Shown: in pieces, positions 25,817-33,351 of the stretch | Layout of the letters: the number at the start of each line of letters is the position of its first letter | How positions within the stretch are numbered: the stretch's first letter is position 1 | From: a virus | DNA: 64,000 bases | Direction: 5' to 3' (one strand) | IMG/VR virus record: IMGVR_UViG_3300020469_003050 | Span: 188,001-252,000 of that record | Position numbers and translations under genes: made by a program | Notes under the pieces: generated by a model | What the model saw: the letters and a program-made list of their open reading frames with translations, nothing else | The model's database searches: none | What the model was told of the DNA's origin: nothing

Positions 25817-27427
25817 ATGGCTACACAGAAACAAGGCGGCAACAATAAGCAAGGCAATATTGTAGTTCAGGATAGCAGTAATGCCAGAAAAAGATTTGGG
25901 TTCGACGGCGTCGGACCCATTACTACAGCTCCAAAATTTGGAGATATGTGGTATGTGGAATTCCACACAGTTGAATCAGGCGCCTTAGGCCAATCACTTC
26001 CAAATAACAGATTCGTTAAAGCAGTAGGTGGGGTATCTATTGCCACTTCCACTGTACCAATCGATAGATATGGTAAACGAACATATATTCCTACACGTGT
26101 AGATTTTGGTGAAGTATCGATTAGTATGTATGATACTATTAATGGTGATACTTTTAACTTCATGAAAGATATCTATAAAAGATTTTTTAATAACAGTGAT
26201 ATACCAACCGATACAGCAAATATAGAAAAAAGTATTGCTGATATAAATCAAGGTAGAAGGTTCCCAACATCTGGAAAATCATTTCATCAAAATTTTGAAA
26301 AAGTTGTAATATTTCACTTCTTTGGTAACTTAGACGGTGCACCAAGTCCAACTGACTTTACTGGTACTGTACATGACCAAGTAGGCACAGGAAAAATTCA
26401 AAAAATTACACTAGTTAACCCTTTAGTTACATCTATTAATTTCTCACCGAGTGATTATGCCGATGCACAATTAAAGATGATTGACTTTAATCTGCAACCA
26501 GAAAATGTCACATTCGAAACAGTTACAGATGAGATAGCATTCCCTAAATGGATGACAGATGGTCAACCGTATATACTGGAGTCTTTAGTTAGTCAATCAA
26601 GTGTTCGTGACACAGAAGCAGGGACGAATGAATGGAATAATAGACTTAATGACCTATTAGCACAATTTAAGAAAGATCCAAGTGATGTTCTTAGTGCAGT
26701 AAACGAAGAACAAGAACTTCCTTTCTGGTCAAAGAATACTGATAGGTCTTCACTTGCTAACCAAACTGCGGAAACACAAGCACTTATCAATCAACAAAAA
26801 CTTGATGAGTTAACAAAACTTAATAATGCAGTAAAATTTTCTGGTTTACCTATGAATGAATTCAATGGCCAAGACATTGACCCTGCTCAATTTTCAAATG
26901 TGTTAGATGCACAGAATGAAATTGCACAAGCAGAATTTGAAGAAGCAAAATCAAGACATCAGTTTGTAGAGGCTCTTCCAACAAATGAAAGATTTACTGA
27001 TCCTTTTGTTCCAGAAACAAAATATCCTCAAATAGCAGATTTTGCCAACTTAGGTAACACATATGACGGCGGTACAGGAAGATACGGTGGAAGTAACTTA
27101 GGAGGAGCGATTAAAAACGAATTAGTAAATGCTTTCTTCAATGGAAGAAGTATTAATTGGGGTAACATAAGAGATTCAGCGGCTCAAGGCCTTTTAGGAA
27201 ATTCGGGTATCGGTTCTATACAGAATTTAAGTAAAACGAAACAAAGTAAGTTCGGTATCTTAGGAGATTTAGTTAGAGACGGTATTAATAATTCAAATAC
27301 AAGAAGTGGTGGACAAGCAAATCAGACTGTTACTGTCCCTTCAAATGGAACATCGGCAAATGCTACTTCACTTAACAACGCACAATCTTCTATTAATGTG
27401 TTAAAGAATTTAACGAGGGGTTTATAA
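25817..27427 (+). CDS. Tube-like baseplate protein candidate
   Basis: A 536-residue protein in two parts. Residues about 35-265 have the order of a tail-tube fold (MWYVEFHTV, FVKAVGGVSI, VPIDRYGKRTYIP, GEVSISMYDTING, then a QLKMIDFNLQPENV strand near the end). The rest (about 270-536) is Asn/Gln/Ala-rich and low in complexity. T4 has two tube-fold baseplate proteins, gp48 and gp54, that start the tube on the baseplate; this could be such an initiator, but I cannot say which. It lies 16 bases after gp19. Confidence 0.6.
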   Translation: MATQKQGGNNKQGNIVVQDSSNARKRFGFDGVGPITTAPKFGDMWYVEFHTVESGALGQSLPNNRFVKAVGGVSIATSTVPIDRYGKRTYIPTRVDFGEVSISMYDTINGDTFNFMKDIYKRFFNNSDIPTDTANIEKSIADINQGRRFPTSGKSFHQNFEKVVIFHFFGNLDGAPSPTDFTGTVHDQVGTGKIQKITLVNPLVTSINFSPSDYADAQLKMIDFNLQPENVTFETVTDEIAFPKWMTDGQPYILESLVSQSSVRDTEAGTNEWNNRLNDLLAQFKKDPSDVLSAVNEEQELPFWSKNTDRSSLANQTAETQALINQQKLDELTKLNNAVKFSGLPMNEFNGQDIDPAQFSNVLDAQNEIAQAEFEEAKSRHQFVEALPTNERFTDPFVPETKYPQIADFANLGNTYDGGTGRYGGSNLGGAIKNELVNAFFNGRSINWGNIRDSAAQGLLGNSGIGSIQNLSKTKQSKFGILGDLVRDGINNSNTRSGGQANQTVTVPSNGTSANATSLNNAQSSINVLKNLTRGL

Positions 27428-27428
27428 G

Positions 27429-27698
27429 ATGGCATTCGACATAGATGTATTAAAGGCAAAATTCCGAAAGAAAGGCTTCACAGAAGCCAAAGCAGATACG
27501 TTTGCTAGAGAAATAACAAACGTAGCAAGAAGTTACGGACTAAATCCATACCAACTAGTCGATGAAATTAAACCTAACTTTGACTTAAATGATTTAGGCG
27601 CATTTGTAATTAATAGTTCTTTGAGATTTGGTTATCAGACTGGTACAATAAAACCATCTAAACCTAACGCTATGGTCCAAAGAGCAATTATTAAATGA
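27429..27698 (+). CDS. Small helical hypothetical protein
   Basis: An 89-residue helical, basic protein (FRKKGFTEAKADTFAREITNVARSYG) with no known motif. It starts one base after the tube-like gene and overlaps gp4 by four bases (ATGA), so it is certainly part of the late tail/head-completion operon. A structural or assembly role is inferred from context only. Confidence 0.7.
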   Translation: MAFDIDVLKAKFRKKGFTEAKADTFAREITNVARSYGLNPYQLVDEIKPNFDLNDLGAFVINSSLRFGYQTGTIKPSKPNAMVQRAIIK

Positions 27699-28156
27699 GA
27701 CAGAAATATCATCAAGGAAAATATACAATAAAAAACCCACAGAAGTACTCTGGGAGGGGTGAGCCTACTTTTAGAAGTAGTTGGGAACACACTTTCATGA
27801 ATTTCTGTGATGATAATCCAAGTGTTGTAGCTTGGGCAAGTGAACCTTGTAAGATAACATATCAAAACCCTTTAAATGGCAAAGTTACTGGATACGTTCC
27901 TGACTTTATCATTGTTTATATGGATAAAAAGGGCAATAAGAATGCAGAGTTGGTTGAAATCAAACCTTCAACACAATCTAACCCAGAATTAGCAAGAAGA
28001 AGAACAGACAAAGCGGCTGTTGTACAGAATTTTGCTAAATGGGATGCGGCAACCTCTTGGGCTAAGAAAAGAGGCATGCGTTTTCGTGTATTAAACGAAG
28101 GTGACATATATCAAAACACAAAAAAGCCTAAACCTGTCAAAAGAAAAAAGAAATAA
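27695..28156 (+). CDS. 4: Head completion nuclease-like protein (gp4)
   Basis: T4 gp4 (also called gp50/65) family, which completes filled heads and has a TnsA/PD-(D/E)xK nuclease fold. The 153-residue length matches T4 gp4 (150). Catalytic-type residues are Glu31 in RSSWEH, Asp70 in GYVPDFII, and Glu88-x-Lys90 in ELVEIKP. The C-terminus is a basic tail (KPKPVKRKKK). It probably trims DNA at the portal before neck attachment. Start ATG overlaps the previous stop. Confidence 0.85.
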   Translation: MRQKYHQGKYTIKNPQKYSGRGEPTFRSSWEHTFMNFCDDNPSVVAWASEPCKITYQNPLNGKVTGYVPDFIIVYMDKKGNKNAELVEIKPSTQSNPELARRRTDKAAVVQNFAKWDAATSWAKKRGMRFRVLNEGDIYQNTKKPKPVKRKKK

Positions 28157-28167
28157 TTTTTAGCAAT

Positions 28168-28175
28168 GATAAATA
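28168..28175 (+). promoter_or_regulatory. Late promoter GATAAATA
   Basis: 32 bases before the gene at 28207, just after gp4; RBS AGGAATAAC. Confidence 0.75.
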
Positions 28176-28206
28176 CTATTAACTACTGATATAATAGGAA
28201 TAACAG

Positions 28207-28770
28207 ATGACTAAAAAATTAGAAGAAACGTTTAACATTACAGGCGCGGAAGAAGACAAGACATATGAGAATGAAGTTGAACGTGACACACCTTCTATAG
28301 AAGAATCTAACGAAATTACCAAAATCATCAATACTGAAATGAAAAATGCAGAGAAAATCGATGCATCACTTCCTATGGTATCAGATTTAAATGAACATGA
28401 CAGAGAAATGGACGATATTCATGGAAAAGCCATGCAAACATTTGAAGATTTACTGCAATTAGGTATGAATGTAGAAGTACATGCAGGTGCAAAGATATTA
28501 GAGACAGCAAATCAGCTATTAAAGACAGCTAAAGAAGCCAAAGACAGTAAAGTAGACAGAAAACTCAAAATGATTAATCTACAGTTGCAAAAAGCGAAGC
28601 TAGACCATCAAAAAGATAGGGATACTAGCAAAGATGACAACGAATTAGAGTCAGAAGGCTCTCTAAACCTTGATAGAAACGAATTATTGAAGCGAATTGC
28701 TAATGCACAAAAGGTTGCAGATGAAGTAACTGGTAAAAAACCAGAAAAAAATAACAAAAATGATAAATAA
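28207..28770 (+). CDS. 16: Terminase small subunit candidate (gp16)
   Basis: A 187-residue acidic, helical protein. The central helix pair (DDIHGKAMQTFEDLLQLGMN through ILETANQLLKTAKEAKDSKV) parallels T4 gp16, where [29 protein letters not shown] occupies the same place. The role would be to recognise DNA and regulate the gp17 packaging ATPase. It is not adjacent to gp17 (35153), unlike in T4. The acidic N-terminus and Lys/Asn-rich tail are unremarkable. A late box overlaps its last codons. Confidence 0.7.
   Translation: MTKKLEETFNITGAEEDKTYENEVERDTPSIEESNEITKIINTEMKNAEKIDASLPMVSDLNEHDREMDDIHGKAMQTFEDLLQLGMNVEVHAGAKILETANQLLKTAKEAKDSKVDRKLKMINLQLQKAKLDHQKDRDTSKDDNELESEGSLNLDRNELLKRIANAQKVADEVTGKKPEKNNKNDK
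28762..28769 (+). promoter_or_regulatory. Late promoter GATAAATA
   Basis: Inside the end of the gp16 candidate. It supports the start at 28793, because transcription would begin at about 28775, after the upstream in-frame ATG at 28760. Confidence 0.75.
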
Positions 28771-28792
28771 GAGTAGTACGTTGGAGAGCAAC

Positions 28793-29359
28793 ATGAAACA
28801 ATTTAAAGAGTTTTTAACAGAATCAGAAAAAGAACATAAATTCACAATGCGTTTTTGCTGTGAATTAGATACTAATGCAGAAGATAGAATTGAAAAGTTT
28901 TTAGGCAAATATGACCTTAGAACGATGTCAAAAACATCTACTACACCAGTATCAAAAAACCCAATGTTCTTTAAAGAGGTAGAAAATTCAGAAGTATCGA
29001 AGATTGATGTTGTTACAGGTTATCCTGTATCAGCCGATATCTTACGTCAACAACTTTCTGATTTGTTAGGTATGCATTTAACACACGTTGCAGTACATCC
29101 AGAAGGATGGGAACCAACAGAGGAAGAAGCAGAAGAAAACAAAGAAGCAAAACTTACTTCCGAAGAAGAATCAAAATCAGACGATGGTGCAAACTATGGT
29201 CGTACTTTCATAAGTGATTTTCTAAAGTCATTAACACCAAAAGAAACTGACACAGTAGAAAATGAACTAAGTCCGAAAGAAGTACGAGACCAAGCACCAG
29301 AACAAATGGATACAGAAGAAAAATCTAGTCCATCTGTTATCTCAGGAGATAAAAAATGA
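28793..29359 (+). CDS. Capsid-internal protein with gp21-cleavable targeting peptide
   Basis: The start at 28793 is chosen because GGAGAG precedes it and a late promoter begins just upstream. The N-terminus MKQFKEFLTE|S has the layout of the T4 capsid targeting sequence (MKTYQEFIAE|A) that directs internal proteins into the prohead and is cut by gp21 after (I/L)-x-E. The remaining 178 residues have a folded N-terminal half (HKFTMRFCCELDTNAEDRIE, VTGYPVSADILRQQLSDLLG) and a Glu/Lys/Ser-rich disordered tail. It may be packaged and injected with DNA. The molecular function after injection is unknown. Confidence 0.68.
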   Translation: MKQFKEFLTESEKEHKFTMRFCCELDTNAEDRIEKFLGKYDLRTMSKTSTTPVSKNPMFFKEVENSEVSKIDVVTGYPVSADILRQQLSDLLGMHLTHVAVHPEGWEPTEEEAEENKEAKLTSEEESKSDDGANYGRTFISDFLKSLTPKETDTVENELSPKEVRDQAPEQMDTEEKSSPSVISGDKK

Positions 29360-30156
29360 GCAAACATTATAATTTAACTGTTACTGATGATAACGGAAAG
29401 TCAGTTACTACATCGAACACAAGCACAGAACATCCAGAAGAAGTTCTACGTATGATGCAACTTGCAGGTATGCAATCAGAACCACAATGTGGTATGGAAA
29501 GTGTTGAAGAAAACGAATATCAGGCTACACCGGCTAATGACAAGTTAGATTTAGACGATTACTCAAAGAAATCTCCAGAAAGCATTTCAAAACAACCTAA
29601 AAAGTTACAACCTTCAAGAGGCGATAACCCGTTAGAATATTCACTAGATGAAAATGAAATTTTTGAATCTTTAATGAATGAATTTGAAACAGTTGACGAA
29701 GGTAAAGTTAATCCAGGTCTTCAAGCATACCTAGATAAGAAAAAAGGTAAAAAAGATGACAAAGATGACAAAGATGACAAAGTAGAAGAAAAAGCAAAAC
29801 CAGATTTTGCAGATATCGATAAAGACGGCAATAAAAAAGAAACAATGAAAAAAGCGGCTAAAGATAAAAAAGAAAAAGCTGACGAATCAATCAATGAAGC
29901 AAAATGTGATTGTGATTGTGGAAAAGACCCATGTGAAGAATGTGGCAAGTCTCATCATAAAGTAAAAGAAGAAAGCACAGAATTAGCTAGACTAAGAAAA
30001 CTTGCAGGCAACGAAAAAGTAGATGAAGTACTTCCATTGGCGGCAATAGCTGTTGGTAAGGCTGTCGGCGGTGCGGCAAAGTTGGCAGGAAAAGCTATCA
30101 AGCATGGTGCTAAAGCAGTCGGCTCTATGGCGGCGGCTCATAATTCTAACAAATAA
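29356..30156 (+). CDS. Low-complexity late protein, possible cleaved internal polyprotein
   Basis: A 266-residue, highly charged protein. It contains a D-K repeat (KKDDKDDKDDK), a Cys cluster (CDCDCGKDPCEECGKSHH, about residues 194-211), two copies of an LxxLAG-type motif (RMMQLAGM near 35 and RLRKLAGN near 213), and a Gly/Ala/Lys C-terminus (AVGGAAKLAGKAIKHGAKAV) like an amphipathic helix. ESINE|A and other I/L-x-E sites could be cut by gp21. The start overlaps the CTS protein by four bases. An internal virion role is inferred. Confidence 0.6.
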   Translation: MSKHYNLTVTDDNGKSVTTSNTSTEHPEEVLRMMQLAGMQSEPQCGMESVEENEYQATPANDKLDLDDYSKKSPESISKQPKKLQPSRGDNPLEYSLDENEIFESLMNEFETVDEGKVNPGLQAYLDKKKGKKDDKDDKDDKVEEKAKPDFADIDKDGNKKETMKKAAKDKKEKADESINEAKCDCDCGKDPCEECGKSHHKVKEESTELARLRKLAGNEKVDEVLPLAAIAVGKAVGGAAKLAGKAIKHGAKAVGSMAAAHNSNK

Positions 30157-30175
30157 TCAATAATTTAAAGAATCC

Positions 30176-30183
30176 TCTAAATA
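30176..30183 (+). promoter_or_regulatory. Late promoter, degenerate (TCTAAATA)
   Basis: 7 of 8 match to the late octamer, 48 bases before the gene at 30231, which has RBS GAGGAG. Confidence 0.55.
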
Positions 30184-30230
30184 CAGTTACAACTTGATAA
30201 TTCTATCAAGTGTGAAGAGGAGACACACTA

Positions 30231-30596
30231 ATGTATCATTCAGAAACTATGATCCAGATGATGGAAGACCTGCAACGTCAGGCTTCTGAAATGGAAAAAC
30301 ATGTCAAAGACATGATGGAAGCAGAAGGTAGAGCATGTGGCATCGAACTTGATAAAAGAAAAAATGCACGTGACCTAATGCACGAACTAATGGAACATCA
30401 ATCACATCAGGAAAACCAAGCAGAAATGACATGGGCTTATGTACCTGCAGAAAATGTAGACTATGACACTCATTCAACTGATTGGGATAACTCAATGCAT
30501 TCACCATGGGCAGGAGCAAATGGCGAAATGTTAACAGAGCAAGATTTGTGGCATGACGGTGGCGACATGGATGGCCACGAAGACCACCAAGAATAA
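30231..30596 (+). CDS. Small Met/His/Asp-rich hypothetical protein
   Basis: A 121-residue acidic protein with unusually many Met and His. The first half is a charged helix (MIQMMEDLQRQASEMEKHVKDMM); the second half is disordered with WAYVPAENVD and a His/Asp tail (HDGGDMDGHEDHQE) that might bind metal. I do not recognise it. Late box 30176 upstream and a terminator downstream make it a single-gene late unit. Confidence 0.65.
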   Translation: MYHSETMIQMMEDLQRQASEMEKHVKDMMEAEGRACGIELDKRKNARDLMHELMEHQSHQENQAEMTWAYVPAENVDYDTHSTDWDNSMHSPWAGANGEMLTEQDLWHDGGDMDGHEDHQE

Positions 30597-30614
30597 AAAA
30601 TTCATTAAAATTTA

Positions 30615-30643
30615 AAAGCAGTCTTTATTTAGACTGCTTTTTT
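30615..30643 (+). terminator. Rho-independent terminator
   Basis: AAAGCAGTCT (30615-30624), loop TTATTT, AGACTGCTTT (30631-30640), T-tract to 30643. The next late box begins at the following base. Confidence 0.9.
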
Positions 30644-30651
30644 GATAAATA
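30644..30651 (+). promoter_or_regulatory. Late promoter GATAAATA abutting a terminator
   Basis: Starts directly after the T-tract; 44 bases before the adhesin-like gene at 30695. Confidence 0.78.
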
Positions 30652-30694
30652 TGATTAACAGAGATTAAAAAGAGTTATTCTAAGGGAGACTAAG

Positions 30695-31000
30695 ATGGCA
30701 AAATATCGTGGTTTAACCTGGCAAAATGCCGGAGCAGGACCAAAAGTAAGAGTAAGACGTTCTATCTGGCTGGCAGAATTAGGAGACTTCGGAGCAATTA
30801 CAGACTCCGCAGATGACTTACCAACAAGAGGTGCTCTACACAGAGGTTCTAATGGTTCTACATCAGGTACACGTGGTTATGTAAACCTTTCAACAGTAAA
30901 TGATTTAGCAGTGGTCGATACACAAGACCAAGGACTAATAACAGATACAGCTATATCAGCCGCTATCTGGAAAACAAATTCAGAAAATACAAACGTGGTT
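30695..31000 (+). repeat. Duplicated N-terminal module, copy 1
   Basis: About 305 bases, closely matching 31976-32278 both in DNA and protein. The longest shared runs code for KVRVRRSIWLAEL and DDLPTRGALHRGS. Similarity stops sharply near the codons for ENTNVV. Confidence 0.9.
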
Positions 31001-31963
31001 GTCCCAGCAACACAGGCAGATTTTGCAATTCAATCTTCTTCTAACTTTACAAGTTGGAATTTCGGAGACAGTGCAAATCCAGTAAACAGAAGTAATACTA
31101 TGGGCGTTTACAGACTTGCTAAGACTATGCAAACTACCACTTCATCAGGTAATCAAGAACCAGGTGATAGTGGATATGAAGTAGTTACATCGGCAACTGG
31201 TGGTTCAGGTGATACACCTATTATTGGTTGGCGTAGAATCAATAATCCTTCAACATCTTCATCTACAACTTATAGAGTTTACTCATATCAAGCAATGGGT
31301 ATTAGCAGAAACAATGCAACAAACCAAGAGTCAGGTCAACAAGTAATACACGCCTGGGATATTGAAGTTCCGGCAAATGGTGCATTATTTGTAAGACCAG
31401 GACAAAATGCCCAAAGAGGTGTTTGGGGTGATCCAAATAATGGAGGTTCTCTGTCTTACGCAAATAGTTATACAGGCGGTACTGGTGGTGCAGGTCAGAT
31501 AATGATTTATGATCCAAGCGTTTCAACAGGTACAACTATAGACGGTGTTGCAACAAATAGTATTCTTGCTATAACTTCATCAGGAGCAGGAACATCAAGT
31601 AGTAATGGAACAACGACTTCAACAATTACTGCTTCAACTAGTTTTCAGACGTACTATTCAACTGATGGTACAACAAATATTATTCAACAAGGTTCAATGT
31701 CGGGTTCAGCCCCGCCTGCATATATTGAGGCTTACGGTGGTTATCCAAATGGTTCAGGTAGCACAAGTTTACCTAGAAGCGATAATGGGTATACATCAAC
31801 TTATGTGACACCCGTAAATGATTGGGATGGCAGTGAAATAGGTGTAAACTATGGTGCAGTAACTGGAACAAACTATTATTTAGGTGGTAGAGCAAATAGT
31901 ACAAATACTCCAGGACCAAAAGGCAAATTTGTATTTGTATCTGGAGCAGTTAAAGATTCATAA
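30695..31963 (+). CDS. Adhesin-like structural protein, shared N-terminal module (copy 1)
   Basis: A 422-residue Gly/Ser/Thr-rich beta protein. Residues 1-about 100 (MAKYRGLTWQNAGAGPKVRV, RRSIWLAEL, PTRGALHRG) are almost the same as in the next gene, and the remainder is unrelated to it. This is the layout of an attachment module plus an exchangeable distal module. The C-terminal part has repeats of short polar strands and an aromatic/Gly end (NYYLGGRANSTNTPGPKG). No enzyme motif. It is probably a fibre or decoration subunit. RBS AAGGGAG. Confidence 0.7.
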   Translation: MAKYRGLTWQNAGAGPKVRVRRSIWLAELGDFGAITDSADDLPTRGALHRGSNGSTSGTRGYVNLSTVNDLAVVDTQDQGLITDTAISAAIWKTNSENTNVVVPATQADFAIQSSSNFTSWNFGDSANPVNRSNTMGVYRLAKTMQTTTSSGNQEPGDSGYEVVTSATGGSGDTPIIGWRRINNPSTSSSTTYRVYSYQAMGISRNNATNQESGQQVIHAWDIEVPANGALFVRPGQNAQRGVWGDPNNGGSLSYANSYTGGTGGAGQIMIYDPSVSTGTTIDGVATNSILAITSSGAGTSSSNGTTTSTITASTSFQTYYSTDGTTNIIQQGSMSGSAPPAYIEAYGGYPNGSGSTSLPRSDNGYTSTYVTPVNDWDGSEIGVNYGAVTGTNYYLGGRANSTNTPGPKGKFVFVSGAVKDS

Positions 31964-31975
31964 GGAGATATATAG

Positions 31976-32278
31976 ATGGCAAAATATCGTGGTATAACTT
32001 GGCAGAACTCAGGTGCTGGCCCAAAAGTAAGAGTAAGACGTTCTATCTGGTTAGCGGAACTAGAAGACTTCGGAGTAATAACAGATTCGGCAGATGACTT
32101 GCCAACAAGAGGTGCTCTACACAGAGGTTCTTTAGGAGCAACATCAGGTACACGTGGTTATGTTAACTTATCTACAGTAAACGATTTAGCAGTGGTTGAC
32201 ACACAAGACCATGGACTAATAACAGATACGGCTGTAACAGCCGCATGGAAAACAAATCCAGAAAACACAAACGTTGTC
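31976..32278 (+). repeat. Duplicated N-terminal module, copy 2
   Basis: Partner of 30695-31000. It is one codon shorter near its end (TAAWK against SAAIWK). Confidence 0.9.
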
Positions 32279-33259
32279 ACTCCTTCAACACCTACTTATG
32301 CATTAACACATAATGCAGGAACAAGTGTAAACGAAGGCACAACAATAACATTTACATTTACTACAACACTTGTAGCAGATGGTACTCAATTCTTGACCTC
32401 AATTACTGGGCAACATACTACAGGTAGTAGTTTTGACTTCAACACTGATATCTCTGGTGGCGGTGTCACCGATGGAACACAAGACGGTTCCGCTCCTGGC
32501 TATCCAATTGGAACACAAATAATAACAGTTAATAATAATACTGCTACTTTTCAAATAACAATTAATGCAGATGACATGGATGATGGTACCGGTATAGAAA
32601 GAATTAAAGGCAAGGTTCATAACACAGATTTAAACGGTCTAGCTTTCCCAGCCACAACGGTAGCCGAGACTGCATACATTACAATTAACGACACATCAAC
32701 GTCAACACCAGCACAAGCACGTACTCATTATCTACGTATTACAGGTGCTAGTTATAATACTAGTATAAATTCTTACGTAAATGACCATGTTGACATGTCT
32801 AGTGACCACCCTGATTGGACTGCAAATGGTATGACTACAGACGTAACAATCGTTAAATTTGCACATGCCCCATCAGGTAGAATAATAGAATTAAGTGATA
32901 CAATACCGTCTAATGTGTTTAATTTGACAACTAACAGTGCATATCATATTTGGGGATTAAATGATACTGCATACACGACTATTCATGCACCAACTGGATA
33001 TCGTATATCAGGATTTACAAAAGATTCTCAGACAAGTTATACAAGATGGAACATTGATTATGACGGTTCTCAATTCGGTGCAAGAGCAACAGTACTTGAC
33101 CAATTGTTTGAAGGACAAGTAATTAATAATTATGAAAATACTACATGGCTTACTTTATATGATACTGATGGCTATAAATATGAGTTTTCTCATCATAGAA
33201 GAAGTACAAATGGTTACTCTGACCAGTTCGAATATAACGGCACAACACAAGTATATTAA
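31976..33259 (+). CDS. Adhesin-like structural protein, shared N-terminal module (copy 2)
   Basis: A 427-residue paralogue of the preceding protein in its first 100 residues only. Residues about 105-240 look like a Calx-beta or cadherin-like Ig module (VNEGTTITFTFTTTLVADG, ending AYITINDTSTS). The last 180 residues are a distinct aromatic-rich globular region (HPDWTANGM, YHIWGLNDTAY, YEFSHHRRSTNG), a plausible receptor-binding tip. Twelve bases separate it from copy 1, with strong RBS AAGGAG, and a terminator follows. Both proteins are late. Confidence 0.7.
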   Translation: MAKYRGITWQNSGAGPKVRVRRSIWLAELEDFGVITDSADDLPTRGALHRGSLGATSGTRGYVNLSTVNDLAVVDTQDHGLITDTAVTAAWKTNPENTNVVTPSTPTYALTHNAGTSVNEGTTITFTFTTTLVADGTQFLTSITGQHTTGSSFDFNTDISGGGVTDGTQDGSAPGYPIGTQIITVNNNTATFQITINADDMDDGTGIERIKGKVHNTDLNGLAFPATTVAETAYITINDTSTSTPAQARTHYLRITGASYNTSINSYVNDHVDMSSDHPDWTANGMTTDVTIVKFAHAPSGRIIELSDTIPSNVFNLTTNSAYHIWGLNDTAYTTIHAPTGYRISGFTKDSQTSYTRWNIDYDGSQFGARATVLDQLFEGQVINNYENTTWLTLYDTDGYKYEFSHHRRSTNGYSDQFEYNGTTQVY

Positions 33260-33282
33260 TAATTTTCAACTTATCTAAAATT

Positions 33283-33309
33283 AAAAGGGAGTTTAGGCTC
33301 CCTTTTTTT
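33283..33309 (+). terminator. Rho-independent terminator
   Basis: AAAAGGGAG (33283-33291), loop TTTAGG, CTCCC then TTTTTTT. Confidence 0.87.
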
Positions 33310-33312
33310 ATG

Positions 33313-33320
33313 CATAAATA
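33313..33320 (+). promoter_or_regulatory. Late promoter, CATAAATA variant
   Basis: 7 of 8 match, immediately behind the terminator and 32 bases before the amidinotransferase gene. Confidence 0.6.
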
Positions 33321-33351
33321 GTATTATATTAGAAGTTAATTAGGATAATAC

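Noticed and set aside
28760-28792. Upstream start for the CTS protein
   Set aside because: Lies within the late box and would hide the targeting peptide; the ATG at 28793 has a ribosome site.
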